From: GCA-020356105 sp041602815
GTDB taxonomy: Bacteria; Pseudomonadota; Alphaproteobacteria; UBA8366; JADFVY01
DNA: 64,000 nt
Assembly (NCBI GenBank): GCA_041602815.1
Contig: JBFIFO010000001.1
Location: forward strand, 28,397-92,396
Direction: 5' to 3'
In this document: positions 10,166 through 18,690 of the stretch, one piece after another
How positions within the stretch are numbered: position 1 is the stretch's first letter
How the letters are laid out: each line of letters begins with the position of its first letter
The notes under the pieces: model-generated
Seen by the model: the letters and a program-made list of their open reading frames with translations, nothing else
Databases searched by the model: none
Told to the model about the DNA's origin: nothing
Program-made: the position numbers and the translations under genes

Positions 10166-10249
10166 ATGCCGATCGAGATCCTGATGCCGGCGCTGTCGCC
10201 GACCATGACGGAAGGCAACCTCGCGAAATGGCTCAAGCACGAGGGCGAT
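10166..10249 (+). repeat. Lipoyl-domain direct repeat, copy 2 (pdhC 5' end)
   Basis: Second copy of the near-identical 84-base segment starting at the ATG of pdhC; the one difference from copy 1 is a synonymous GAA/GAG in codon 4. Such identity between paralogous domains suggests recent duplication or gene conversion. Confidence 0.9.
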
Positions 10250-11479
10250 GCGGTTGCTGCCGGCGACGTGATCGCCGAGATCGAGACCGACAAAGCGACA
10301 ATGGAAGTCGAAGCGGTCGACGAGGGGGTGCTGGGGCGAATTCTCGTACCCGACGGGACCGAGGGCGTGGCCGTGAACCAGCCGATCGCCCTGCTCCTGG
10401 AAGAAGGGGAGGACACCGCCGCGCTGGAAGGCTACGCTAAGAAGACAGCGCCTTCTCCCGCAGAAGCGCCGCCGGCACCGGAACCGACACCGAAAGCTGC
10501 GGCGGCCGCGCAGCCAACCCCGGCCGCACCGCCCGCGGCAACCCCGCAACCGGCCCCCGCAGCCAAGGGCACGCGGATATTCGCCAGCCCGCTGGCGCGT
10601 CGGATGGCGCAGCAGGCGGGGCTGGATCTCGCGCAACTGAGGGGTAGCGGGCCGAACGGCCGCATCGTCCGGACCGACGTGGAGGCTGCGAGGTCGGGTG
10701 GGCCTGGCGCCATGGCGCCTGCCGCCGCACCCGTCGCACGGCGTCCGTTGACGGCGCCGGTCGGCCCGGGTGCCCGCCAGATGGCCGAGGCCCTGGGCAT
10801 GTCGTACCGGCTCGAGCCGAACACCAATGTGCGCAAGACCATCGCCCGGCGGCTGAGTGAGTCGAAGCAGACCGTGCCGCATTTCTACCTGACGATCGAA
10901 AGCGTGATCGACGATCTGCTGGCCGCCCGCAAGCGCATCAACGAGGACAACGATCTCAAGGTTTCGGTCAACGACTTCGTCATCAAGGCGGCCGCTGCGG
11001 CGCTGATGCATGTCCCGGCGGCCAACGCCTCGTGGGATGACGACGGAATCCTGTATTACGATCACGCGGATATCTCGGTCGCGGTGGCGACGCCATCGGG
11101 CCTCATCACGCCGATCGTACGGGCAGCCGAGGGCAAGGGCCTGGCGGCGATCTCGGCCGAGATGAAGGATCTCGCCGGCCGTGCCCGCGCGGGCAAGCTG
11201 AAGCCGGAAGAGTACCAGGGCGGCACGTTCTCCGTCTCCAATCTCGGCATGTACGGTATCAGGGAGTTCTCGGCCATCATCAACCCGCCGCAGGGCTGCA
11301 TCCTGGCGGTCGGCGCCGGCACACAGCAGCCGATCGTCAGGGACGGCGCGCTCGCCGTCGCCACGGTGATGAACTGCACCCTCTCGGTCGATCACCGGGT
11401 GGTCGACGGCGCCGTCGGAGCGGAATTCCTCGCCGCTTTCAAGCGGTTCGTCGAGAATCCTGTTGCCATGTTGCTGTGA
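10166..11479 (+). CDS. pdhC: Dihydrolipoamide acetyltransferase (E2 of pyruvate dehydrogenase)
   Basis: Core of the pyruvate dehydrogenase complex; transfers acetyl from lipoamide to CoA. In the 437 residues: lipoyl domain 1-80 with Lys43, an Ala/Pro linker (about 92-135), a peripheral-subunit-binding domain (ASPLARRMAQQAGLDL to GPNGRIVRTDVE), a second linker and the chloramphenicol-acetyltransferase-like catalytic domain ending with the HRVVDGAVG active-site motif (His410). ATG 10166 is preceded by GGGGAGGGGG; the open frame further upstream is not homologous. One lipoyl domain here plus one on E1-beta gives the complex two carrier types. Confidence 0.97.
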   Translation: MPIEILMPALSPTMTEGNLAKWLKHEGDAVAAGDVIAEIETDKATMEVEAVDEGVLGRILVPDGTEGVAVNQPIALLLEEGEDTAALEGYAKKTAPSPAEAPPAPEPTPKAAAAAQPTPAAPPAATPQPAPAAKGTRIFASPLARRMAQQAGLDLAQLRGSGPNGRIVRTDVEAARSGGPGAMAPAAAPVARRPLTAPVGPGARQMAEALGMSYRLEPNTNVRKTIARRLSESKQTVPHFYLTIESVIDDLLAARKRINEDNDLKVSVNDFVIKAAAAALMHVPAANASWDDDGILYYDHADISVAVATPSGLITPIVRAAEGKGLAAISAEMKDLAGRARAGKLKPEEYQGGTFSVSNLGMYGIREFSAIINPPQGCILAVGAGTQQPIVRDGALAVATVMNCTLSVDHRVVDGAVGAEFLAAFKRFVENPVAMLL

Positions 11480-11485
11480 GGCACC

Positions 11486-11848
11486 ATGAACAAAGTCAAT
11501 CTGGCCGAGAAATTCGCCCTGTTCGACGATCACTGGACTCCGCGGCTCGTCGGCACGGTCGACGACTTCGACATCAAGCTGGTCAAGCTGCAAGGCGAAT
11601 TCGTCTGGCACAAGCACGACGCCGAGGACGAGCTGTTTTTCGTCGTACGCGGACGCATGGCAATCGACTTCCGCGACCGTTCGGTGGAACTGGGACAGGG
11701 CGAGTTCCTGGTGGTTCCCAAGGGCGTCGAACACCGTCCGCGCGCGAAACGGGAATGCGAGGTGATGCTTTTCGAACGTTGTGGCGTCGTCAACACGGGC
11801 GATGCAACCGTTAGCGAACTCACCCGCCAAACGCTGGACAGGATTTGA
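11486..11848 (+). CDS. Small cupin-domain protein inside the pdh operon
   Basis: A 120-residue single-domain cupin. It has the two cupin motifs: WHKHDAEDELFFVVRG (metal-binding His/His/Glu type) and GEFLVVPKGVEHRPRA. It has no signal peptide, so is cytosolic. It lies 6 bases after pdhC and ends 2 bases before the lpd ATG, so it should be co-transcribed with the pyruvate dehydrogenase genes; that placement is not part of the usual pdh operon. The role (metal-dependent enzyme, sensor or binding protein) cannot be told from sequence. Confidence 0.8.
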   Translation: MNKVNLAEKFALFDDHWTPRLVGTVDDFDIKLVKLQGEFVWHKHDAEDELFFVVRGRMAIDFRDRSVELGQGEFLVVPKGVEHRPRAKRECEVMLFERCGVVNTGDATVSELTRQTLDRI

Positions 11849-11850
11849 CC

Positions 11851-13254
11851 ATGGCAGACAGCAAATTCGACGTCGTCATCATCGGCGGCGGCCCTGGTGG
11901 ATACGTGACCGCGATCCGGGCTGCGCAGCTTGGTATCAGCGCCGCCGTCGTCGAACGCAAGCATTTGGGCGGAATCTGCCTCAACTGGGGCTGCATACCG
12001 ACGAAGGCGTTGCTGCGCTCGGCGGAGGTCTACCGCAATATGAACCATGCGGTCGATTACGGCCTGACAGCGGAAAAGGTGGGGTTCGACCTCGGCAAGA
12101 TCGTCGAACGGTCACGCAAGGTTTCGAAGAAGCTCAGCGGTGGCGTCGGCTTCTTGTTGAAGAAAAACAAGGTTGCGGTCTTCGATGGAGAGGGCCGGCT
12201 GGATGGCCCCGGCAAGGTCAAGGTTACCAACGAAGGAAAGCCGGTGGCCACCGTTACGGCCAAGCACGTCATTCTGGCGACCGGCGCGCGTGCGCGCGAA
12301 CTGCCGGGCTTGGAGCCGGACGGAAAGTTCGTGTGGTCGTATATGGAAGCGCTGGTGCCCGATAAGATGCCGAAATCGCTTCTGGTTGTCGGATCCGGCG
12401 CCATCGGCATCGAATTCGCCAGTTTTTTCCGCACACTCGGTGCAGCGGTAACGGTTGTCGAGGTGCTGCCGCAGATCCTGCCGATCGAAGATTCGGAGAT
12501 CGCTGCGCTGGCCCACAAGCAGTTCGAGAAGGACGGCATGACAATCATCACGGGGGCCAAGGTGACCGGGTTAAAAAAGGGCAAGGATACGGTCACCGCC
12601 ACCGTCGAAGACGCGAAGGGGAAGAAGACTGAGATCACCGTCGAGCGCGTAATCTCGGCCGTCGGGGTGGTCGGAAACGTCGAGGACCTGGGGCTCGAAG
12701 GGACCAAGGTGAAGGTCGAGCGCGGCTGCATCGTCGCCGACGGTTTCGGCCGCACTGACGAGCCGGGAGTCTACGCGATCGGGGATGTCGCGGGCCCGCC
12801 GATGCTGGCCCACAAGGCGAGCCACGAAGGAATCGTCTGCATCGAGAAGATCGCCGGTCTGAAGGACGTCCATCCCATGAACAAGGCACGGATCCCCGGC
12901 TGCACCTACTGCCATCCCCAGGTTGCCAGCGTTGGCCTTACCGAGGCCAAGGCCAAGGAATCAGGGCGCAAGGTGCGCGTCGGCCGCTTTCCGTTCGCAG
13001 GCAACGGCAAGGCGATCGCGTTGGGCGAGCCGGAAGGCATGATCAAGACCGTCTTCGACGAAAAGACCGGGGAATTGCTCGGTGCCCACATGGTCGGCGC
13101 TGAGGTGACCGAGCTGATCCAGGGCTACGTCGTTGCGATGGGGCTGGAGACCACAGAGGCGGAGCTGATCCACACGGTCTTCCCGCATCCGACATTGAGC
13201 GAGATGATGCACGAGTCCGTGCTTGACGCCTACGGCCGCGTCATCCACATCTGA
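11851..13254 (+). CDS. lpdA: Dihydrolipoamide dehydrogenase (E3)
   Basis: FAD enzyme that re-oxidises dihydrolipoamide with NAD+, the last step of the pyruvate dehydrogenase cycle. The 467-residue protein has the N-terminal FAD motif IGGGPGG, the redox-active disulfide Cys43-Cys48 in GGICLNWGCIPTK, the NAD-binding GSGAIGIEF and the C-terminal active-site segment HPTLSE. ATG 11851, 2 bases after the cupin stop, is preferred over an overlapping TTG at 11845 because MADSKFDVVIIGGG is the family-typical start. It sits directly in the pdh operon, so it probably serves that complex. Confidence 0.97.
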   Translation: MADSKFDVVIIGGGPGGYVTAIRAAQLGISAAVVERKHLGGICLNWGCIPTKALLRSAEVYRNMNHAVDYGLTAEKVGFDLGKIVERSRKVSKKLSGGVGFLLKKNKVAVFDGEGRLDGPGKVKVTNEGKPVATVTAKHVILATGARARELPGLEPDGKFVWSYMEALVPDKMPKSLLVVGSGAIGIEFASFFRTLGAAVTVVEVLPQILPIEDSEIAALAHKQFEKDGMTIITGAKVTGLKKGKDTVTATVEDAKGKKTEITVERVISAVGVVGNVEDLGLEGTKVKVERGCIVADGFGRTDEPGVYAIGDVAGPPMLAHKASHEGIVCIEKIAGLKDVHPMNKARIPGCTYCHPQVASVGLTEAKAKESGRKVRVGRFPFAGNGKAIALGEPEGMIKTVFDEKTGELLGAHMVGAEVTELIQGYVVAMGLETTEAELIHTVFPHPTLSEMMHESVLDAYGRVIHI

Positions 13255-13282
13255 TGTCCACGAGTCGTTGGAAGAAAGTGAC

Positions 13283-14227
13283 ATGAGCATCGGTGCGGCC
13301 CCCAGACCGCGGCATCCCGAGAAACGCAACCGGCCCGACAGCCCGGTGGCGCGCAAGCCGGACTGGATCCGCGTGAAGGCGCCCGTTTCCAGGGAATACC
13401 AGGAGACCCGCAGAATCGTGCGGGACAACCGGCTGCATACCGTCTGCGAGGAGGCGGCGTGTCCGAACATCGGTGAATGCTGGGCCAAGCGACACGCCAC
13501 CATGATGATCATGGGCGAAGTCTGCACCCGTGCCTGCGCGTTCTGCAACGTCGCCACCGGACGGCCGGCGCCGCTCGACCCGATGGAACCCCTCAACGTT
13601 GCGCTTGCTGTGGCCCAGCTGGGACTAGAACACGTCGTCGTTACCTCGGTCGACCGAGACGACCTTGCCGACGGCGGAGCCGATCATTTCGCGAAGGTGA
13701 TCCGGGCGATCCGTGAGGAGGCACCGAACACCACCATCGAGGTCCTGACCCCGGATTTCAAGCACCGGAACGGTGCCATCGAGATTGTGACCGCGGCCCG
13801 GCCGGACGTGTTCAACCACAACCTCGAAACGGTGCCCAGGCTGTATCCGGCGATCCGCCCGGGTGCGCGTTATTTCACCAGTCTCGAACTGCTGCACCGC
13901 GTCAAGCGCATCGATCCGTCGATGTTCACCAAATCCGGGCTGATGGTCGGGCTGGGAGAGACGCGCGAGGAGGTCGGCCAGGTGATGGATGATCTCCGGG
14001 CGGCGGAGGTTGATTTTCTGACGATCGGCCAGTACCTCCAGCCGACCCGCAAACATGCGCCGGTCGACCGGTTCGTCACGCCCCAAGAGTTCAACGAATA
14101 CGCCACTCTTGCCCGCGGCAAGGGCTTCCTTCTGGTCGCGAGTACGCCATTGACGCGGTCTTCCTACCATGCTGGGGAGGATTTTGCGCGGCTCCGTGCG
14201 GCCCGCGAGGCGCAGCAGCTAGGCTGA
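13283..14227 (+). CDS. lipA: Lipoyl synthase
   Basis: Radical-SAM enzyme that inserts two sulfurs into protein-bound octanoyl groups to make the lipoyl cofactor used by PdhB and PdhC. The 314 residues carry both [4Fe-4S] sites: Cys55, Cys60 and Cys66 in the auxiliary-cluster motif and Cys81, Cys85 and Cys88 in CTRACAFCNV. ATG 13283 is chosen for the GGAAGAAAG ribosome binding site just before it; the 20 extra upstream in-frame residues overlap the lpd end. Co-location with pdhABC-lpd links cofactor supply to its main client. Confidence 0.97.
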   Translation: MSIGAAPRPRHPEKRNRPDSPVARKPDWIRVKAPVSREYQETRRIVRDNRLHTVCEEAACPNIGECWAKRHATMMIMGEVCTRACAFCNVATGRPAPLDPMEPLNVALAVAQLGLEHVVVTSVDRDDLADGGADHFAKVIRAIREEAPNTTIEVLTPDFKHRNGAIEIVTAARPDVFNHNLETVPRLYPAIRPGARYFTSLELLHRVKRIDPSMFTKSGLMVGLGETREEVGQVMDDLRAAEVDFLTIGQYLQPTRKHAPVDRFVTPQEFNEYATLARGKGFLLVASTPLTRSSYHAGEDFARLRAAREAQQLG

Positions 14228-14240
14228 CTCGCTCCCAACC

Positions 14241-14693
14241 ATGGCCACTCACGCGGAAAAGCGGGTGCTCCCCTACCGCCCGGACCAGATGTTCGACCTC
14301 GTCGCGGGCGTCGAACAGTATCCCGAGTTCCTGCCCTGGTGCCTTGGAGCGCGCATTCGCAGCCGACGGGACAACGTCATCGTTGCCGACCTGATCATCG
14401 GGTTCAAAGGCATTCGAGAACGGTTCACAAGCCGGGTGACGCTTGACCGGCCCGGCATGCGCATCGACGTTGCCTATCTCGACGGCCCGTTCCGCTACCT
14501 CAACAATCACTGGATCTTCAACGCGTTGCCCGGCGACGCATGCGAAATTGACTTTTTTGTCGATTTCGAGTTCCGCTCGCGCATCCTTCAGCGGATCATG
14601 GGGGTGCTGTTCAACGAGGCGGTGCGGCGCATGGTGGCCGCCTTCGAAGCCCGGGCCCGCCGCCTGTACGGGACCGGCACCCAGACGACCTGA
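14241..14693 (+). CDS. COQ10/RatA-like START-domain protein
   Basis: A 150-residue polyketide-cyclase/START-fold protein of the COQ10/RatA family. Characteristic features are the early YRPDQMFDLVAGVEQYPEFLPWC segment (first part only quoted here as YRPDQMFDLVAGVEQYP), a central LDGPFRYL and a closing amphipathic helix (FNEAVRRMVAAFEARARRLYG). Mitochondrial COQ10 binds ubiquinone; E. coli RatA was described as affecting ribosome subunit joining. In alphaproteobacteria the gene regularly follows lipA, as here (13-base gap), which favours the quinone-related role. No membrane segment is present. Confidence 0.85.
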   Translation: MATHAEKRVLPYRPDQMFDLVAGVEQYPEFLPWCLGARIRSRRDNVIVADLIIGFKGIRERFTSRVTLDRPGMRIDVAYLDGPFRYLNNHWIFNALPGDACEIDFFVDFEFRSRILQRIMGVLFNEAVRRMVAAFEARARRLYGTGTQTT

Positions 14694-14730
14694 CGACCGT
14701 CCGGAACCGATACGCTGTTGTAACGAATGA

Positions 14731-14747
14731 TACTTAAATTTTAGTAG
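14731..14747. promoter_or_regulatory. AT-rich repeat, copy 1, upstream of the XRE gene (possible operator)
   Basis: TACTTAAATTTTAGTAG contains ACTTAAATTTTAGT, which matches its own reverse complement at 12 of 14 positions. A related element (13/15 over ACTTAAATTTTAGTA) lies at 14858-14874 on the XRE start codon. The pair in a GC-rich setting upstream of a repressor-like gene suggests an operator. Confidence 0.4.
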
Positions 14748-14857
14748 AATCCCGCCGACCGCAATGCAATGTGGTTGAGGTCATTGGGCCGTTCGTAGCA
14801 GCGAAACGGGATCCGCGGGGCCAGGAAACCGGATTGCCCGTAAGAAACTAGGCATGG

Positions 14858-14874
14858 CACCTAATTTTTAGTAT
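14858..14874. promoter_or_regulatory. AT-rich repeat, copy 2, over the first XRE start codon
   Basis: CACCTAATTTTTAGTAT is the second copy of the AT-rich element. It runs into the ATG at 14873, so either the message is leaderless or translation begins at the downstream GTG 14909. Confidence 0.4.
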
Positions 14875-15625
14875 GGTCGCGGTCGAGTCGGCGGGGGGTC
14901 AAAGGCTGGTGACCATCACACCACGGCAGATTCGCGCAGCGCGCGCGATGCTCGAGATCAAGCAGAAGGACCTTGCACGCGCGGCAGGGATATCACTTGC
15001 GACGCTGAACAACATCGAACGTGGCGTCGCCGACCCGCGCAGCAGCACGCTGGCCGCGATCGAGCGTGCGCTCGCCACTGTCGGTGTCGAGGTGGGCGAC
15101 GACGGATTGACGGAGGAGGTCCGCCTGCACCGGCTGTCGCGGCCAAGCTCCTACGATACGCTGTTCGCGAGCCAGCGCGTCCTTGAGACGGTCGGTCCGG
15201 CCTCACTGGTGCGCATTCGCAGGATTCTCTTTTTCGCCCGGCTGAGCGGGCGGGTCGGCGCCACGGCGCCGCGTATCTGCCTGCTAATCGAGGGGCGCAG
15301 CCGGACGGTCCTGTTCGATCTGGTCGATTTCACGGTTGAAAATGACAGCCGTGCCGCCGAGGTCGCCGGTATCTTGTTGGCCTGCTATGCCTTTCACGCG
15401 GATAAGCTCTACTATCTCGACCGGGTGCTAGAGGACACCAGCACAGCGGACGTCGCCGAGACCGTGTCGCGCTTGCGGGACATGCAGTGGCGGCGCTTGG
15501 AGCACCCGCGCGACCTGTTCAACGTGTTCGACAGCTGGGACGAGCATCTGCTCAATTTCGCGCGACGTCCCGGTCATCCGATGCGCGATCTCGTCGCTCT
15601 GTTGCTCAAACCACAGCAAGACTGA
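14873..15625 (+). CDS. XRE-family transcriptional regulator with unknown C-terminal domain
   Basis: A 250-residue cytosolic protein. Residues about 15-75 are a clear XRE helix-turn-helix (TPRQIRAARAMLEIKQKDLA, then SLATLNNIERGVADPRSSTL). The C-terminal 170 residues are not recognised and contain no membrane segment. Start choice is open: ATG 14873 has no ribosome binding site and overlaps an AT-rich repeat, whereas GTG 14909 gives a start just before TITPRQIRAAR, the typical beginning of this regulator type. It converges on cinA with a 20-base overlap. Target genes unknown; the repeats upstream suggest autoregulation. Confidence 0.75.
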   Translation: MVAVESAGGQRLVTITPRQIRAARAMLEIKQKDLARAAGISLATLNNIERGVADPRSSTLAAIERALATVGVEVGDDGLTEEVRLHRLSRPSSYDTLFASQRVLETVGPASLVRIRRILFFARLSGRVGATAPRICLLIEGRSRTVLFDLVDFTVENDSRAAEVAGILLACYAFHADKLYYLDRVLEDTSTADVAETVSRLRDMQWRRLEHPRDLFNVFDSWDEHLLNFARRPGHPMRDLVALLLKPQQD

Positions 15626-16103
15626 GCGCAAGGTCCAGCGCCGCCAGCACGGTGGCTTCGCGAATTTGTGCCCGGTTTCCTCCGAAAAGATGACGATCGA
15701 CGCGCGTGTGCCCGTCGCGACGGGCGCCGGCGATGAATACCAGTCCGACCGGTTTTTCTGCCTGGCCGCCTCCTGGCCCAGCGATCCCGGTGACGGCGAC
15801 GGCGATATCGGCGCGCGAATGCTTGAGGGTTCCTCTTGCCATGGCTCCGGCCACCGGCTCGCTGACCGCACCATGTTCGATCAGGAGCGCTTCCGGAATT
15901 TCCAGAAGTTCGGCCTTGGCCTCGTCCGCGTAAGTTACGAAACCGCGCTCGAAAACGTGGGACGACCCGGCCAGTTCGGTCATGCAGGCGGCGATCAGCC
16001 CACCCGTGCACGACTCCGCCGTCGCGAGCTTGAGTCCGGCCCTGTCCAGCGCCGACATGACGGCTTCCGCACGCATCACCAGCGCAGGTGGAAGCGTCGC
16101 CAT
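15606..16103 (-). CDS. cinA: Nicotinamide-nucleotide amidase (CinA C-terminal domain, stand-alone)
   Basis: Stand-alone CinA_C protein (165 residues) that hydrolyses nicotinamide mononucleotide to nicotinate mononucleotide in the pyridine nucleotide salvage cycle. Motifs include LATAESCTGGL with the catalytic Ser/Cys region, AVTGIAGPGGG and KPVGLVFI. ATG 16103 shares bases with the pgpA stop (TAATG), favouring translational coupling and deciding the start over an in-frame ATG five codons upstream. Last gene of ispDF-pgpA-cinA. Confidence 0.9.
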   Translation of the reverse strand: MATLPPALVMRAEAVMSALDRAGLKLATAESCTGGLIAACMTELAGSSHVFERGFVTYADEAKAELLEIPEALLIEHGAVSEPVAGAMARGTLKHSRADIAVAVTGIAGPGGGQAEKPVGLVFIAGARRDGHTRVDRHLFGGNRAQIREATVLAALDLALSLAVV

Positions 16104-16588
16104 TACCCGACCACCCACAGCAGGGCATAAAGGGCGAGGCCCGCATAGACGCCTGCAACCATGTCATCGAGCATGACGCCCATACCCCCTTCGAGCTTAC
16201 TGTCCGCCCAGTTGGCCGGCCAGGGCTTGGCGATGTCCGCCATACGGAACAGAATGAAGCCCGCGATGTACGTCGTCGGATCCGGGCTGAATGGCGCAAG
16301 TGTCAGCCACTGCCCCGCCACTTCGTCGATGACGATCGGGCCGGCATCCTTGATACCGGAGTGCCGGCCGTAAACGTCGGCGGCCCAGATACCGATAACG
16401 AACGCTATGAGTGCGGCCGCGAGAAGCGCCCAGGGACCGCCATACCATGCAATCGCCCAGGCAAAGGGCAGGGCGGCGGCAGAGCCCCACGTACCCGGGA
16501 TTTTCGGAAGCAGGCCGCTGCCGAACCACGTTGCGAGGAGAAACGCCGGATGCCAGACCGGCAGCGTCGCGGGTATCTTGCCGCTCAT
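16103..16588 (-). CDS. pgpA: Phosphatidylglycerophosphatase A
   Basis: Integral inner-membrane enzyme that dephosphorylates phosphatidylglycerol phosphate, giving phosphatidylglycerol. The 161-residue protein has the PgpA pattern: GLLPKIPGTWGS near residue 25-36, DEVAGQWL (acidic metal site) in the middle, and DDMVAGVYAGLAL in the last helix, with about four hydrophobic segments. Its start overlaps the ispDF stop (ATGA) and its stop overlaps the cinA start (TAATG), so the three genes are tightly coupled. Confidence 0.92.
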   Translation of the reverse strand: MSGKIPATLPVWHPAFLLATWFGSGLLPKIPGTWGSAAALPFAWAIAWYGGPWALLAAALIAFVIGIWAADVYGRHSGIKDAGPIVIDEVAGQWLTLAPFSPDPTTYIAGFILFRMADIAKPWPANWADSKLEGGMGVMLDDMVAGVYAGLALYALLWVVG

Positions 16589-17733
16589 AGCCGAACCGTC
16601 GCCGCCGCCTGCGCGGCTATGCCCTCGCGCCGCCCCGTGAAGCCGAGCCCCTCCGTCGTGGTCGCCTTCACACTGATACGATCGACCGCGATGCCCACGA
16701 TTTCAGCAATCCGTGCCTTCATGGCCTCACGGTGGGGGCCGATCCTCGGCGCCTCGCAGATCAACGTCACGTCGAGGTGCCGGATTTCACCACCGCGCGC
16801 AGATACGAGTGATACGGCATGCTGCAGGAACAAAGCCGAATCGGCATCGCGCCAGCGCGGATCGGACGGCGGAAAATGATCGCCGATATCGGCATCGCCC
16901 AGAGCCCCCAGAACGGCATCCGTCAGCGCATGCAGCGCGACGTCCGCATCGGAATGTCCCGCGACGCCTTTATCATGAGAAATCCATATACCACAGATAT
17001 ATAGACCATTTCCCTTAATAAAACGATGAACGTCGAACCCGGTTCCGACTCGGATATCCCCCCGGCGCGACAGCAGCACTGCCGCACGCTCGAAATCGTC
17101 CTCGTGAGTGATTTTGAAATTGTCTTCGCTACCGGCCACGAGCGTGACCGGGACGCCGGCGGCTTCGGCGACCGCGGCATCGTCCGGCAGGTCGGTGGCG
17201 TCGACGCGACGATGCGCGTCGAGTATTGCCGAGTACACGAACCCCTGGGGGGTCTGGGCACGCCAGAGTCCCTGGCGCGGTATGGTCGATGAAACGCGTT
17301 TGCCGGGGCCGGCCGTCTTGAGGGTGTCGCTCACCGGAACCGCCGGAACTGCTGCTGGCACTGTCTCGAGGGCATCGAGCACCCGGTCGACAATCGGACG
17401 GTCCGCCAGGGGGCGGGCGGCGTCGTGGATCAACACGAGGTGCGGCGCATCATCGGCGAGCGCCTCCAGTCCATTGCGGCATGATTCGTGGCGACTGGCA
17501 CCGCCACTTATCGGAGGCGGCAGGCCGAGACCGGCAGTCGCCTCGTCATAGCGGGCCCGGTCGTCCGGATGGATGACGACGCGGACAGAGGCGACGTGCG
17601 GATGTCGAAGGAATGTGGCGCAGCTGCGCCGCAGGACGCTCTGACCGGCCAGCATTCGGTACTGTTTCGGCACGCCGCCGCCGGCCCTGCGACCCCGTCC
17701 GGCCGCGACGATCAAGGCGACGGCATCGGCCAT
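16585..17733 (-). CDS. ispDF: Bifunctional IspD/IspF of the MEP isoprenoid pathway
   Basis: Fusion of 2-C-methyl-D-erythritol 4-phosphate cytidylyltransferase (IspD, residues about 1-220) and 2-C-methyl-D-erythritol 2,4-cyclodiphosphate synthase (IspF, about 225-382). IspD shows LIVAAGRGRRAGGGVPKQY and LIHDAARP; IspF begins at VGTGFDVHRF with the zinc site and contains HSDADVALHALTDA. This fusion is well known in alpha- and epsilonproteobacteria. ATG 17733 is chosen because MADAVALIVAAGRG is the domain start. Divergent from the CcsA-like gene. Confidence 0.96.
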   Translation of the reverse strand: MADAVALIVAAGRGRRAGGGVPKQYRMLAGQSVLRRSCATFLRHPHVASVRVVIHPDDRARYDEATAGLGLPPPISGGASRHESCRNGLEALADDAPHLVLIHDAARPLADRPIVDRVLDALETVPAAVPAVPVSDTLKTAGPGKRVSSTIPRQGLWRAQTPQGFVYSAILDAHRRVDATDLPDDAAVAEAAGVPVTLVAGSEDNFKITHEDDFERAAVLLSRRGDIRVGTGFDVHRFIKGNGLYICGIWISHDKGVAGHSDADVALHALTDAVLGALGDADIGDHFPPSDPRWRDADSALFLQHAVSLVSARGGEIRHLDVTLICEAPRIGPHREAMKARIAEIVGIAVDRISVKATTTEGLGFTGRREGIAAQAAATVRL

Positions 17734-17820
17734 GTCGTATCCCCTGTCGATGAGCTGCGGCATTTTGTACAGTTCCGTTCGCACTGCCAAGCGTTTGCTT
17801 TGTTGCGGCGGGTTCGGTGG

Positions 17821-17826
17821 TATAGT
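17821..17826 (+). promoter_or_regulatory. Candidate -10 box for the CcsA-like gene
   Basis: TATAGT (5/6 match) ends 9 bases before the ATG at 17836. Only weak -35 candidates (TTTGTT, TTGTTG) lie upstream. Initiation here would produce an almost leaderless mRNA. Confidence 0.35.
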
Positions 17827-17835
17827 GCGCGCGCC

Positions 17836-18636
17836 ATGAGCAGCTCGACGGTTCTGTCCCTTTCCGCCCTGTTAGCACTCGTTCCAGCCGCCGTTGGCGC
17901 CTGGCGCGGTATTGGCAACCGCTCTCCTTTGTTCTGGCTGCTCACCGTCGTCGCCGGGGTTGGCCCTCTGGCGCTGATTGCAGTACGGTTCGGCGGCGTA
18001 TGGAGCACGGGTCTGGCGGAAACGTTGTGGGTGACGGTGTTCGCCAGCATCCTGCTGTTTGCTGCGGTCGCCGGACTGTCGCGTGAAGGGTGGCGGCTTG
18101 CACCGCTGTTGTTTCCATACCTGATCCTTCTAGGCCTCATTGCCACGATCTGGGAACAGGCACCGCGGGGACCAATGCCGGAGGCATTGCGCGACGGCTG
18201 GATCCTGTTCCACGTGGTCATTGCGGTGGCGACGTACGGACTGCTGACCCTGGCAGCGATCGCCGGCCTCGCGGTCTTGCTCAGGGAGCATGGGATGCGG
18301 GCCAAACGGCGCGGCGCCCTCTCGGACCTTCTGCCATCGGTGGCCGATGCCGAACGCCTTCAGGTCGGCCTGCTGGCGGCCTCCGAGATCGTGCTCGGTC
18401 TTGGCCTGGTGACCGGTATGGGTCTGCAACTCCTGGCCACGGGCGACCTGCTCGCGTTCGATCACAAGACATTGCTGACTCTCGGCGGCTTCGCGGTCAT
18501 CGCCGGCCTGCTGTTCGCGCATTACCGCACCGGTCTGCGCGGGCGCAGGGTGGCCCGTCTCCTCCTGGTCGCCTATCTGTTGGTGACCCTCGGCTTTCCG
18601 GGTGTGAAATTCGTCCAGGACGTCGTTCTGGTTTGA
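17836..18636 (+). CDS. CcsA/YpjD-like cytochrome c assembly family membrane protein
   Basis: A 266-residue polytopic inner-membrane protein with about eight hydrophobic helices, of the cytochrome c assembly (CcsA/HemX/YpjD) family, whose better known members handle haem. The central VATYGLLTLAAIAGLAVLL and C-terminal TLLTLGGFAVIAGLLFAHY helices and the His in FDHKTLLT match the family layout. Whether it handles haem here is not known; no ccm or ccs partner genes are nearby. It occupies the slot between ispDF and ntrB where dusB (nifR3) is often found in this class. Confidence 0.75.
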   Translation: MSSSTVLSLSALLALVPAAVGAWRGIGNRSPLFWLLTVVAGVGPLALIAVRFGGVWSTGLAETLWVTVFASILLFAAVAGLSREGWRLAPLLFPYLILLGLIATIWEQAPRGPMPEALRDGWILFHVVIAVATYGLLTLAAIAGLAVLLREHGMRAKRRGALSDLLPSVADAERLQVGLLAASEIVLGLGLVTGMGLQLLATGDLLAFDHKTLLTLGGFAVIAGLLFAHYRTGLRGRRVARLLLVAYLLVTLGFPGVKFVQDVVLV

Positions 18637-18690
18637 CGATGAGCTGGCCGTCGAATTGTTATCCCTTGCTTTTGATGGTCAAATTGGGTT

